Shown here piece by piece: positions 44,201 through 64,000 of a stretch of DNA of 64,000 nt (the first letter of the stretch is position 1; each line of letters begins with the position of its first letter). The translations under genes were made by a program, and so were the position numbers. Under the pieces are notes generated by a model. That model was given only the letters and a program-made list of their open reading frames with translations. It was not told the DNA's origin and did no database searches. The stretch is taken from NCBI RefSeq assembly GCF_932526225.1, contig NC_064041.1, positions 9,716,813-9,780,812 of the forward strand, read 5' to 3'. Source of the stretch: Nematostella vectensis. Lineage: Eukaryota; Cnidaria; Anthozoa; Actiniaria; Edwardsiidae.

Positions 44201-47200
44201 ATTAAAATCTGTATCAAAGTCATAAAAAAAGACAAATGCAAGCGATTGTATTTCAAGAAAAAAAGGCTAGCATTTTTTGGGGGGAAAACGAGATTTTTTT
44301 TCTTGAAACAAAAAATGCTTTCTTTTGTCATTTTTCCTGACCGAGAAAGGCACGAAGCCTTCCGAAGCCTCGCTTTCGCACTAGAATTCCACAGGAACCC
44401 AATTTTTTTTGGATTGACCATAAAAATACGTTTAGCACCAATTGTATGCCAGGGTCGCTTTCGCGCAAGTAAGTACAAGGCACTACAAGTGCAAAGATAA
44501 TGGAAATACCTTGCTTTCTCTCGCGCATGAGTGTAATCTGAGAACGCCCACATGGGCGGGGCGCTACCACTCTGAGGAATAGCGCTACGGAACAAGCCAT
44601 TGGCCAGCGGAGATAGCATGAGTAGACCAACACTAGCACCCCCAGCAGACTCTCCAAATATGGTCACCTTCCCAGGATCCCCTCCGAACCTGCCAAAGAA
44701 AAACATGTGATCGTGGGGGCTGGCAAGGGGAGACAACAAGGCATTTTTGCCGCTAAATGAAGGTGATCCCTGTCCCCTTGACAAATATTCATGTCAACTA
44801 AGACACCTTGAACTTTATTAGACTGTTTCACACCAGGGTTTATGTTTGTTAACTTTGTTCTGCATATTTAATACTAATGAATCAGGGCTGAGGGGGGTGT
44901 AAGAGCTTGCGGTGATGCGATTTTACCTTAAATCTGGCGCGGTATTTCGTATTTTATACCGAGGCATTGCGGTTTCTCTAAACTGTGCGGTTTACAGTTT
45001 TTGACTTATTTTGACGGTTTTGCGGTTTTTGGCGTTTTCCTGTGCGGTTTTCGCACCCCCTTTACGCCCCCTCAGGGCTGATCCATTTGGAGGAGCCATT
45101 ACATGTATTTATAATTATATGTCTGTAATAAGTTAAGGTATTTTTAATTTATTTTTTATTTATTTTAAGGATGAGGAGAGAAGAATCCTGGATACCTAAA
45201 TCCCCGCCTATAACTACAGTGGAACCTGGATTTTACGATTACATCGATTTACCTCGGAAGAAAGAAAATGCATCGTAAAATCAAGGTATTGCAACAAAGA
45301 TGTCCTCGATTTTACGATGTAAAGGAAAACCCTTTGAAAATATCGTTGTAACGAGGTCGGGTTAATTATCAACTATAACAAAATAATAATATTAAGACTA
45401 CACAGTTTCTCTCTGTAAGACTGTGATCTGTGTCTAACAAGATCTGTCAAATAAAAATATCGATTAACTGTATTGTACGTTTCTGGTGTCTTGCGTTTTT
45501 CTCTCTTTGTTGATGGGAGAATCAGTAATATCGTTGTTTGGAGGTCAAAATTACGCTCGGGAGAACAGATATGTATCGTAAAATCGAGAATATCGTTGTA
45601 TACATTACACTGTATTTCCGCCGGGAGAAAGGAACGCTGTCGTAAAATCGAGGTTCTCGTAAAATCCAGTATCGTGAAATCCAGGTTCCACTGTACCTCA
45701 TTCAAGCTAACACACAAATGTGTTCAATACTGACTCCGCTTTTAGGCAGTGCCTAAATCTATATTACGCCACGAATGGCGGAAAGAAGAGAGAAAACCGA
45801 AAATAAAACTATTTTTAAAGTGAAATACAGTTGCTGAAACAAATAAAATTCCATGTAGCCTTTAAAAAAGAATCTGATGAATAATATAATACGATCAAAC
45901 TTTGGCGACCTTTAGAAATAATAACAGCGAACAACTGTAACGCAACGTTCTCAGGTGTGACGTGTAGCATGAGAATGCGGCAGTAAGTAAATAAGCACTC
46001 AAAATACACTCTTTTTTTATAAGAACGTCTAATTTTCAGTTGAGGCTGGGCCGTTCTTAGTTTCGGGACATTTTAAGGCTGAATATGTTCTTAACGATGT
46101 TCTTCAATTTTAGTGTATATAAGAATATAATATCCAATGGATTATTAGGAAGAGAATTACACTAATGATCAACTAATGATTAATAGCAATAATAAATTTG
46201 TTACTATGAGCACAATTTGATTCTACAATAAGAAAGACTACAGGCAAGCTGTAGAAAAACTAGATGGTCTGCGTAGGCGTGGTGTAGACAAGGTTGAAAA
46301 GGTATGTTATTAAACGCCTCTATAAAACAGAGTAGTTGCGCTGACGTTTCGAGCGTTAGCCCTTCGTCGGAGCAAAAGAAACTGAATCGGATGGGGGAGT
46401 GGTATTCACTATCAGGACTTCTATCTTAGCCCCGGCATGTTCTTAGCATGTTCTTAAAATTTTGTGAAATCTCAGGCTGGACGTTCTTATAAAAAGGTTC
46501 TTATATAAAAAATAGTGTACCCAATATTTTAGAATAACATACCGAAAATAATTCTACTGGGGCATAATTTTAATGGACCGTCTCTTGGTATGATCGAATC
46601 AGATTCGTATCAGCCCCGTACCGGTGTACGAGCTCACACAAAACAGCAAAAGGGGGGCAATTGCCTCATGTCATCGTTCATTATATTCTGCGACCGTCGT
46701 TAAGAAGGACACAAATAATTCCTCAGATATCTCCCTCATGTTTGAATGGTAGTGAAGTATAGCTATGGTTATAAGACGTGTTATAAGTATACATACCGGT
46801 AGATATTACTTTTGACCCATTGTAGCGACTTCACTTGATCCAGCATTCCATAATTACCAGTCAGACCATTCTTGCCGGTCGCTAGGAAGCCAAATATCCC
46901 AACTCGATAATTAACCACTACAACGATCACATCTCCTTCCCCAGCGAGTATGCTACTTTCATAAAGTCGATTAGCGCCGTTCATAAACCCACCGCCATAT
47001 ATCCACACCATGACGGACTTCATCGCGCCCGCTGCCGTGTTATTCGGTACAAACACGTTCAGATTAAGGCAGTCCTCGCTCATTTCGCTAGTTTTGAAGT
47101 TCGCAGTGTATGGGGTTATGGCCTGGGGACATATTTTCCCAAAGTTAAAAGCATTCTTCGTGGTAGTCCATGGTTCAGGGTTGACCGGGGCTTTGAAGCG

Positions 47201-47377
47201 CTCGGCTTTGGCGAAAGGGATGCCCATGTACCGTCTCACGGCATGTCCGGTGGGTAGAGTTACAGTCAGGCCTCGTACGGGTCCATTAGTTGTGTCGACA
47301 ACTGGCGCGAGTTCATTGCTGAAGACTTGGTGCAAAAGAGAGATTAAAAGAAGAGCGATGTTGCAAGCGAAAGCCAT
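38227..47377 (-). CDS. Type-B carboxylesterase/cholinesterase-like protein, eight exons (minus copy)
   Basis: Exons, 5' to 3': 47377-46797, 44689-44510, 43705-43551, 43092-42994, 42906-42765, 42599-42315, 38745-38525, 38288-38227. All borders are GT-AG, phases agree and the sum is 1725 bp (574 residues), the usual family length. The signal peptide is [20 protein letters not shown]. Oxyanion segment WIYGGGF; nucleophile in [13 protein letters not shown] (exon 2); acid position [10 protein letters not shown] (exon 4), where cholinesterases have Glu but here Asp; His in [14 protein letters not shown] (exon 6). The C-terminus [19 protein letters not shown] is a hydrophobic tail after a Ser/Gly region, suggesting GPI anchoring. 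It probably hydrolyses esters at the cell surface; substrate unknown. It is the divergent partner of the gene at 50014. Confidence 0.93.
38857..42163. mobile_element. 3.3-kb DNA element with 20-bp perfect terminal inverted repeats, in esterase intron 6
   Basis: CACGAAGGCGCGGTATAAAA at 38857-38876 is exactly inverted at 42144-42163, and CTTAAA (containing TTAA) flanks both sides (38851-38856 and 42164-42169). The element accounts for almost all of the 3.57-kb intron. No transposase is visible. A small ORF near the left end (38944-39118) begins [19 protein letters not shown] and is followed by a GTGAGC donor. Another (41884 on) begins [15 protein letters not shown]. An 88-bp tandem duplication (40297-40468) and a LINE fragment lie inside. 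TTAA-type targets occur in piggyBac and Kolobok, but the ends do not identify a family. Confidence 0.8.
41475..41793 (+). pseudogene. Non-LTR retrotransposon RT C-terminal fragment
   Basis: The frame reads [19 protein letters not shown], then [28 protein letters not shown] and LPQSLRESS. This is the typical end of a CR1/Jockey-type LINE ORF2 after the RT thumb. Only about 100 codons remain; it is a dead-on-arrival piece within the TIR element. Confidence 0.8.
42605..42762 (-). repeat. Tetranucleotide microsatellite in intron 5 of the minus esterase
   Basis: Imperfect (GACA/CAGA)n, read as (CTGT)n in the gene's sense. The corresponding intron 5 of the paralogue also contains (CTGT)n (57950-58260). 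Confidence 0.85.
44892..45072. mobile_element. Short MITE in esterase intron 1
   Basis: 181 bp with inverted ends (GGGGGGTGTAAGAG against GGGGGCGTAAAGG) between 9-bp direct repeats CAGGGCTGA at 44883-44891 and 45073-45081. An 8-9-bp duplication suggests a hAT-like mover; this is inferred. The interior is rich in TGCGGTTT words. Confidence 0.7.
45217..45693. mobile_element. Tigger/pogo-like MITE in esterase intron 1
   Basis: The element starts CAGTGGAACCTGGATTTTAC and ends with its mirrored counterpart (GTGAAATCCAGGTTCCACTG), with TA on both sides. Internal copies of CGTAAAATCGAGG in both orientations show that it grew from tandem or inverted copies of the end. The CAGT start, CGTAAAAT word and TA target fit the pogo/Tigger branch of Tc1/mariner. 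No transposase ORF. Confidence 0.85.
46007..46517. mobile_element. TA-flanked MITE copy 2, carrying a foreign insert
   Basis: It matches 1985-2337 at both ends and flanks (TA|CACTC ... AGTG|TA). About 185 bp in the middle (46225-46412) have no counterpart in copy 1 and contain a hammerhead-type core. The element lies in intron 1 of the minus esterase. Confidence 0.8.
46338..46376 (-). ncRNA. Hammerhead ribozyme core
   Basis: On the minus strand the bases read GCT, CCGACGA, AGGGCTAACGCTC, GAAAC, GTC, AGC in order. This matches the hammerhead plan: stem I (GCU/AGC), the CUGANGA box (here CCGACGA, one change at U4), stem II hairpin (GGGC/GCUC), the GAAA box, a minimal stem III of one or two pairs, and GUC as cleavage site. 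Minimal stem III is typical of hammerheads in Penelope-like elements and retrozymes. The U4 to C change may reduce or abolish cleavage. Confidence 0.7.
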
Positions 47378-48376
47378 GTTTGAACAAGTGGTGTTTGGTT
47401 GCAGTTTCTCTTTCCTTAGGAGGCGTCACGCGATTTCCTGTGTAACGCAATCCTACCACGTGACATCAAGGTACGGTAAGGGGGCAGGATCGGGAAGCCA
47501 GCACAGGTAGCCCAAGGCTACTGCAAAAATAAACACTTTATATCGAGAAAGAAATAAAACTAGAAAACTTGTAATATTGTTTTTGAGTCTTTCTCGTTTT
47601 CAAATTTAACAGAGAGAGAAAATACAGTAAATGTAAGAAACATAAGTTTGTTTAGCTGACAAGTTTTACAACAGCGCTAGAATTTTTACCTCTGATATTT
47701 GGGGGGGAGGGGTGGGTAAATTTTGCCCTCTCAAAGCTGTGTTAAAAGTGAGACTAGATTTACTAGATAACACTTTAAAAGCTAATGTTATGCATTTATT
47801 ATTACTATGACCAAGTAATACATGCATGCAAATACTTTTTTTAATAATTATAGATTTTTTTTCTTTTGCAAAAATCATAAGAACCCTAGATGGCGGATCC
47901 AAGATGGCGGACCCAAGATGGCGAAAATTCTTTAAAAAAAAATAATTATAAACGTTTTTATGTTCATTTTGCATCGTAAAGCCTTTAAATGGTTGATTTT
48001 GACATACCTAAATGGTGTAAAATGATTTCAACCCGATACCTGATAATTTAGGCAATATTTGAAAGAATATCTAAATATCGTATTTATGACGTCATTGTGA
48101 CGTCATAATTGATTCGACCACACCCAAAATTAGTCGTGAGGATTCTTTGCATGATGGTGGTTATTATCTGTAAGTTTGATGGTCATAGCCTAAGCTGTTC
48201 ATGAAATACGGAGGCCTCCCCCCCAGTCACAGACAGTTCAAAATAGCCCATTCTGAATAGGGTTTTTTTTCCGATGGTGCTTGCGTATTTTGCACGCTAA
48301 CGGTCACCCAAAATGTATCATAATAAACCACAAGTCAACTGATCGGTTAATACTTCGGGCTTTATTGTCGGTAATG

Positions 48377-48885
48377 TTTGTAAGTGATTGTTACTCGACT
48401 CTCGTACATGAAAACGAAGTTTTCGCATGCTTGTAAGTGATCGTTACTCGACCCTAGCACATGACAACGGGGTATTCGCATGATTGTAAGTGATCGTTAC
48501 TCGAACCTAGCATATATATGACAACGGGTTATTTGCATACTTGTAAGTGATCGTTACTCGACTCTAGCACATGATAACGGGGTATTCGCATACTTGTAAG
48601 TGATCGTTACTCGACCCTCGCACATGAAAACGGGGTATTCGCATACATGTAAGTGATGGTTACTCCACTCTAGCACATGATAACGGGGTACTCGCATACT
48701 TGTAAGTGATCGTTACTCCACTCTAGCACATGAAAACGGGGTATTCGCATACTTGTAAGTGATCGTTACTCCACTCTAGCACATGAAAACGGGGTATTCG
48801 CATACTTGTAAGTGATCGTTACTCGACCCTCGTACATGAAAACGAGGTACTCGCATGCTTTAAAGTGATCGTTGCTCGCCTCTCG
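48377..48885 (+). repeat. Satellite of 54-57-bp units
   Basis: About nine copies of TGTAAGTGATCGTTACTCGA followed by CYCTAGCACATGAMAACGGG and GTATTCGCATACT. Units differ by point changes (Y in CGAC/CCAC) and one TATATA insertion at about 48512. Confidence 0.92.
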
Positions 48886-49374
48886 CATAAGTAAACAAAT
48901 GTCACGGAGGAAAATAATGAAATAGAGATTAACGTCATCTTTGACAACTAAATATCTTACTTTAATTAAACACCGACCTTCCTGAAGTTAAGGACCGTTA
49001 TAAGTATGTTTTGTTTATTCAACTAAAAGGCGTTCTATTTGTTTAAGCAAGTTATATCAATAAAGTAACTTTAGCCGTTCCTAAGAAATAGGATAGGGAA
49101 AGTAAGAAGTTTACCCTTGACCCAGTGGAAAAGTAGGAGTGGCGCGTCCCTTTTCCAGGGGTATTTGACAATCGAAATTTGGCCACCAATTCTCGGTTCG
49201 CGCCTCTTAACGAAGGACGAAAAGTTAGGTCTGAGTTCACACAGGGTTTGCCCTATGTAGGATTCAGACCTGGCCGTCGGCGGAATTAGGATTTAGTACG
49301 GTGCCATGCGGACTAGCGCGGCTAGCAGTTAGTGTGACAACCGTAGTTAGTAGCAACACATAAACATTACGTAA

Positions 49375-49620
49375 GTCGCGGTAGCTCAAAGGTAACAAAC
49401 CGACACGCCCATGGGGGGTGGTTCGTTCCTCAGACGCTCATTGGCTGAAGCCTTATCTAAACAGAGCTAAAAACTTTCCATGGCTGTCAGTGTCGGATTA
49501 CCTGAGGGACGCCGTGGTAGGACCATGTAAAAAAGGGGTGCGGTAGAAGCCGCAGTCAGATCTTGTATAGCTTCAGGTTGTAACAGCGAAAGTAAAACCC
49601 GGTACCTGTACCGCCCCCAC
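49375..49620 (+). mobile_element. Possible tRNA-derived SINE fragment
   Basis: GCGGTAGCTCAAAGGTAAC resembles an A box and GGTTCGTTCC, 35 bp later, a B box with one change. About 180 bp without reading frames follow. Not related in sequence to the SINE at 37068. Confidence 0.4.
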
Positions 49621-50013
49621 TACAGTCTTCAGTCGTTACACAAAGCTTTAAAAAGGACTATAAATGTTATAAAGATTAGATATGCATGGATTCAAAGTGT
49701 CAATATGATATTAGAATAGCGAGAAAATAAGAAAAGAAAAACATATTGATGATGACTGATGAAGATGATGATGATGGTGATGGTGATACAGTGCGTCCCT
49801 TCACTTTATTACCCAGGCTCTAGGATTTGACGTTTTCTTTCTTCGACCGCTATAAGGCCTTTGATAGCGACCGCAAAGACCGCTGGGTTCCTGAGCATGT
49901 TTGTATCCCGGTGCGATACGCCCTTGCGTGATCGGCTCCCAACGGCCCTGCTTCACTGATTATCTTAGCATTCTTTAGACATTTCATGCTCATTAAATCG
50001 AAACGCCGCAAAC

Positions 50014-59554
<9,541 letters not shown>

Positions 59555-61646
59555 GCCGAGACTATTGACCTAGCCTTTCACCCAGATAGAAATAGATTAG
59601 GAAAACTGTTATGTATAGGTTTTCATTAGGGACTAATTAAAAAAAAACACGAAATATCAAACAAGACAAAAAAGGCTGAGCAAACATCGGTCAGCGGTCA
59701 CAAGCACAAGCCCTGGTCTCAAGTCAATGCCCTAGACACTATTAGGTCAGTTCCAGCTATAAGCTTGCGCGCAATTACAATACAACCTTCTTCGCCTACC
59801 AGAATGCAGCGCGCGCCTTCTGAAGTGCGCACTGCATGACGGTAGTTAAGGTAGATTTCCATGTCGAGTGCTCGCGCATGCTTATAGCTTGAATCGCCTC
59901 TGTCAGTCTGAAAGGATACTAGGCTTATTAGATAGAAGTGCATCAGTAAAGCTTCGCAATGGATTTTTTTCGAATGAGCCTGCGAACAGTCCTAGGCATC
60001 ATGTGAATTACTTTTGTTTAAAGAGTCTTGGACGCATACTGAACTTAACTCTTGACACTTATGGTTTCTGGCACTACTTTTAAAGCAGTATTAGACTATG
60101 CGAAAATACATATTTCGTCCCTGGGTTGGCTTTAACCACCAACCTATCGGTTAACAGTCGAACGCGCTGACCGTGTTACATAATTCGCTTTCTCTTTTTC
60201 GACACAATATACAATACTCTGAACTCACTAGGTCAAAAATTTATCGTGATTACTTCGTAAATTGAAACTTGCAACATTTAGCAGCATGTTTCAGAAAAGG
60301 CCGAAGTGCCACTTAAAAATTACGATTTTATAGTGTACAAAGACTACAAAAACATCGATACCGACAACAAATCTCAACTCAAGATTGACTTGCCCTTTCG
60401 CAACAAATATTGAATACTTTTAACTCACTAGCAATTTAGTGAGTTATTTGAATTAATTAAAAATTGTCGAGCATTTAGTCCATCGAAGACTTTTCCCTAC
60501 TGTCGGGCATATGGCCACTGCGTTTTTTGTCTATTTTCTTGGAAATTTCCCAACGGTCAGAAATTGTACCATGAAGGAAAAACTCTATCAGGGTGTCTGA
60601 AAACTCTGCCGGGTACCGGGGAGACAAAAATCCACCAGGTCGGGTAAAACTCCCTACCAGATCAGTTGAAATCCACGTGAAATCTTCCAAGTTTTGTTGT
60701 CAATCACAAGAAACGAATATTTGTGTTTTTGATGACGTCACACACACATGTCCACTTTGTTGCAAGCCCATTGCAACCTTCATTACATCTACCAGGTTTG
60801 GGGGTCGATTGACGATTTTCATCATGAGATATGGATAGTTGTGCCTTTAGCGAAGTACTACAAACCACGTGACCATATATGCAGTTTCAGTGTTTTCTGC
60901 CGACGTCGTCTACGTTTTCGTCGTTGCGGGATCTTTACTAAAGTCCCTAATAATAACAAAACACACCATCCTCACAAATATCATTTATTATAATTCTCCA
61001 ATTTTGATAAATAATTATTCTGCCCATTTTAACAAAAAAAGTCCCACCGTCAACTCTGACATGGATACGAATGTAGTGTTAACAAACAACTAGCAGAACG
61101 CAAAAGACAGAACATCTGAGAATATGTTCGGGCTAACTGTGCCTACAGTACACAAGGACCAAAGCTTGGGCTACCTGTGTCTAGGGTAAACAATCACCGG
61201 GGTTGCCATGGCAAGGTGCGTTTCTAGGGTCACAAAAGAGCAATGCGCGACGAATTGGGCCCTTATTCGCCGTGCATCACTTAGGGACGTGAGCCCTGGA
61301 GCGACGTTTTGCCACCTCAAAGTGGGCGTGGTCAGACACGTGGTCACATGCTATAGACTCCTGTTACCATGGTGATGACCTCGATGACTTAAACTATGGT
61401 GATTGTGATGTGATGGTAACGCTGTTAAAGGTGGTGACGGCAATGCTGTAACCATGGTGAGGACAATGAACATTTTTCCGGATGTAGAGCCATGGGAATA
61501 CCATGTTGCGTGGTTTTAATGTCCACTCGCGTTTCGTTGCTAGGTAACACAAAGACCCCTGTGATTGGCAGGTGAGTCACATCTCAACATGTTGGTTTGA
61601 TGTCAGAGATGGCGGTGGGAAATAAGGGTCGGACCCAGGCCCCTCG
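59555..61646. other. Gene-free stretch downstream of the plus esterase
   Basis: A foldback with ends AGCTATAAGCWTGCGCG lies at about 59745-59892. A half copy of the same kind occurs at 52480-52560 in intron 2. Elsewhere no exon is recognised; short frames at 60593-61093 show no motif. Confidence 0.45.
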
Positions 61647-61793
61647 TCACCGGTAGCCGCCCCCAGGGTAGGGGCGACCACGTCCGCGGCGGAAAGAGGG
61701 GGCCTTGGATTGTGGTGTAAAGGATGCTGGGTTGAAGAATGGCGGAGCCTGAGGGTTGGAGTCTGTTGAGTCTAGTGAAGGAGCGGTGTCGGG
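61647..61793 (-). CDS. Last coding exon of a minus-strand gene with an RG-rich tail
   Basis: A clean acceptor (ctctttcctcctcaacag|CCCGAC) opens an exon that reads PDTAPSLDSTDSNPQAPPFF, NPASFTPQSKAPSFRRGRGR and PYPGGGYR before TGA. The Pro-rich FFNP segment and the RGRG end look like the C-terminus of a conserved eukaryotic protein, either RNA-binding or a vesicle-coat scaffold; I cannot decide which. The other exons must lie to the right (toward or beyond 64 kb) on the minus strand. Confidence 0.6.
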   Translation of the reverse strand, partial: PDTAPSLDSTDSNPQAPPFFNPASFTPQSKAPSFRRGRGRPYPGGGYR

Positions 61794-61849
61794 CTGTTGA
61801 GGAGGAAAGAGAGTAATCAGCGATATGGCGAGTTTTAAACACGTTTAGA

Positions 61850-62165
61850 CAACAGACAGTGAAACATAGCAAACACAAGATGAGGTCTCCACATGACAAG
61901 TAGCAAAGTTTCACAACAATGACAACACCAACAGACAGTGAAACATGGCAAGCAACAAGATAAGGTATCCACTTGACAAGTAGCAAAGTTTCACAACAAT
62001 GGCAACGCCAACAGACAGTGAAACATGGCAAGCAACAAAATAAGGTATCAACTTGACAAGTAGCAAAGTTTCACAACAATGACAACGCCAACAGACAGTA
62101 AAACATAGCAAGCAACAAGATAAGGAATCCACATGGCAAGTAGCAAAGTTTCACAACGAAATAAA
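61850..62165 (-). repeat. 80-bp tandem repeat, four units
   Basis: Starts at 61850, 61931, 62011 and 62091. Units contain ACAGACAGTGAAACATRGCA and TGACAAGTAGCAAAGTTTCA. It lies within the presumed intron before the 61647-61793 exon. Partial, diverged copies continue to about 62300. Confidence 0.9.
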
Positions 62166-62943
62166 AAACAAGACACAGCATGAAACAATGTAAAAATATG
62201 GCACATAAAACGTAACAGTATCATAATGAAAGCGACAACAACAACAGACAATAACACACACAAAAACTATGTAAGATATGGTACATAAAAAGTAGCACAG
62301 CTTTACGATGAAAAAAAACAATACACACAATAACAAGGAAAGTATAGAAACAATAGTATAGAGTATGGGGATTGCGAAAACCGAAGAACGGTATCAATAC
62401 CAAATACCATTGCTTCAAAAAGGGCGGCAAAAACACACAAACCCAAAAAAAAAAAAATAATAAAACAAGTCAATAAAACAGCGAGGAAATAATCAACAAC
62501 AGCCGAATGAAGGGCTGCAAGAGGTTATTAGTGTGAAGTGAGCAGAAAAAGCTAAAAGAAAGCTAAAAAGGGCAGCTTTGTGGTGCAGTGGCGATGGCAA
62601 GGTATTACACAATTCACGTGTCATGAAAATACACACCACCGACCAGAGTAATTCAAGTGAAAGATAAGTTTGAATGCCAAAAACAAGAGCGGCCTTGTAT
62701 AACTTTCTTTCGTGATTCTCTAGAAATTCTTATCGACATGTTTCATTACGGATTCCGTCAATGAAAAGCTTGTTCTTTTTCATTGACCAATAATTAAATG
62801 GTTTCTTCCTGCCATTCAACCAAACGTTGACCAACCAGAGAACACACTATGAAATACCATTTCATAGGGAAACAGCGGTTAATAAGCAGTTCTAAATCGT
62901 TAGCAAGAGTTTTCGGAATATTCAACACCACAAGGGTGGAATC
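62166..62943. other. Low-complexity, gene-free stretch
   Basis: A-rich, with CA/ACAA runs (62225-62350) and an A11 run at 62447. No exon recognised. Confidence 0.45.
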
Positions 62944-64000
62944 AGTCAACGACATCTGCTAATCCATCGCATCTAACGACATCTGCTAATCCATCGCATC
63001 TAACGACATCTGCTAATCCAACGCATCTAACGACATCTGCTAATCCATCGCATCTAACGACATCTGCTAATCCATCCCATCTAACGACATCTGCTAATCC
63101 ATCGCATCTAACGACATCTGCTAATCCATCGCATCTAACGACATCTGCTAATCCATCGCATCTAACGACATCTGCTAATCCATCGCATCTAACGACATCT
63201 GCTAACCCATCGCATCTAATGACATCTGCTAATCCATCGCATCTAACGACATCTACTAATCCATTGCATCTAACGACATCTGCTAATCCATCGCATCTAA
63301 CGACATCTGCTAATCCATCGCATCTAACGACATCTGCTAATCCATCAAATCTAATGACATCTGCTAATCTATCGCATCTAACGACATCTGCTAATCCATC
63401 GCATCTAACGACATCTGCTAATCCATCGCATCTAACGACATCTGCTAACCAATCGCATCTAACGACATCTGCTAATCCATCGCATCTAACGACATCTGCT
63501 AATCCATTGCATCTAACGACATCTGCTAATCCATCGCATCTAACGACATCTGCTAATCCATCGCATCTAACGACATCTGCTAATCCATCGCATCTAACGA
63601 CATCTGCTAATCCATCGCATCTAACGACATCTGCTAATCCATCGCATCTAACGACATCTGCTAATCCATCGCATCTAACGACATCTACTAATCCATCGCA
63701 TCTAACGACATCTACTAATCCATCGCATCTAACGACATCTACTAATCCATCGCATCTAACGACATCTGCTAATCCAACGCATCCAACGACATCTGCTAAT
63801 CCATCGCATCTAACGACATCTGCTAATCCATCGCATGTAGCAACATCTACTAATCCATCGCATCTAACGACATCTACTAATCCATCGCATATAACGACAT
63901 CTACTAATCCATCGCATCTAACGACATATGCTAATCCAACGCATCTAACGACATCTACTAATTCATCGCATCTAACGACATCTACTAATCCATCGCATCT
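62944..64000 (+). repeat. 27-bp satellite running off the window
   Basis: About 39 head-to-tail copies of CTAACGACATCTGCTAATCC plus ATCGCAT fill the end of the window. Common variants are GCT/ACT and CCATCG/CCAACG. Every unit is 27 bp, so the frame is kept. One plus-strand frame reads TTSANPSHL without a stop from about 62900 to the end, and one minus-strand frame is open too. Confidence 0.97.

Larger units (their letters stand above)
47378..50013. promoter_or_regulatory. Shared upstream region of the divergent esterase pair
   Basis: 2.6 kb separate the two ATGs. No TATA box or start site can be fixed. The stretch holds a triple AAGATGGCGGACCC-like repeat (47887-47931), a satellite (48377-48885) and a SINE-like piece (about 49375-49620). 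The first ~150 bp on each side of the two ATGs share short similarities expected of duplicated promoters, but I cannot delimit elements. Confidence 0.4.

Noticed and set aside
47010-47510. 166-codon plus-strand ORF (and its counterpart at 49965-50384 on the minus strand)
   Set aside because: Both are antisense shadows of the esterase first exons.
48377-48885. Repeat-spacer-like array
   Set aside because: The whole unit, not just part of it, is conserved, so it is a plain satellite.
61603-62031. 142-codon minus-strand ORF
   Set aside because: A different frame across the same exon gives the RG-rich protein end with a proper splice acceptor; this ORF mostly translates the 80-bp repeat.
62944-64000. 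Regular repeats resembling a CRISPR array
   Set aside because: There are no spacers; units are contiguous 27-mers in a eukaryotic setting.

Overview
The window looks like nuclear DNA of a cnidarian, most likely an anthozoan similar to the sea anemone Nematostella. It is AT-rich, its genes have many introns with GT-AG borders, and it carries element families common in cnidarian genomes: Penelope-like elements, a tyrosine-recombinase (Crypton-like) element, Ty3/gypsy, piggyBac, a tRNA-derived SINE and many TA-flanked MITEs. Species and chromosome cannot be fixed from sequence alone.

Layout. 1-6.9 kb: gene-free, one MITE, two long G tracts. 6.9-8.2 kb: internally deleted piggyBac. 8.7-14.5 kb: minus-strand accessory block with a duplicated 0.47-kb segment, two 33-bp microexons leading into a small ORF, a RING-like ORF, and a frameshifted piggyBac transposase followed by in-frame tandem coiled-coil-like repeats. 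14.5-26.7 kb: one minus-strand gene with an NHL-like motif, split in an exon by a Ty3/gypsy element (143/147-bp LTRs, target duplication AATGC). The pol gene of that element is itself split by a tyrosine-recombinase element rich in a 16-bp subterminal motif. 26.7-28.9 kb: a perfect 48-bp-arm palindrome and short repeats. 28.9-31.9 kb: plus-strand six-exon gene with a GHTHE motif (DUF7869-like), running into a minisatellite. 33.8-35.5 kb: broken class-A GPCR with a repeat-built tail. 37-38 kb: SINE and MITE.

38.2-59.6 kb holds the main intact genes: two divergently transcribed, paralogous, eight-exon type-B carboxylesterase/cholinesterase-like genes. I could join every exon of both in frame (574 and 580 residues, each with a signal peptide and a hydrophobic C-terminal tail suggesting a GPI anchor). 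Their introns have been colonised separately: a 3.3-kb element with 20-bp perfect terminal repeats in intron 6 of one, and two tandem 5'-truncated Penelope-like elements between TA microsatellites in intron 2 of the other. A hammerhead-ribozyme core lies inside a MITE in intron 1 of the minus-strand gene.

59.6-64 kb: the last coding exon of a minus-strand gene with an RG-rich tail, an 80-bp tandem repeat, and a 27-bp satellite that runs off the window and stays open in one frame.

The strongest candidates for something undescribed are the recombinase element with its many 16-bp motifs, and the minus-strand small-ORF block at 8.8-14.5 kb where ORFs start directly at 3' splice sites.
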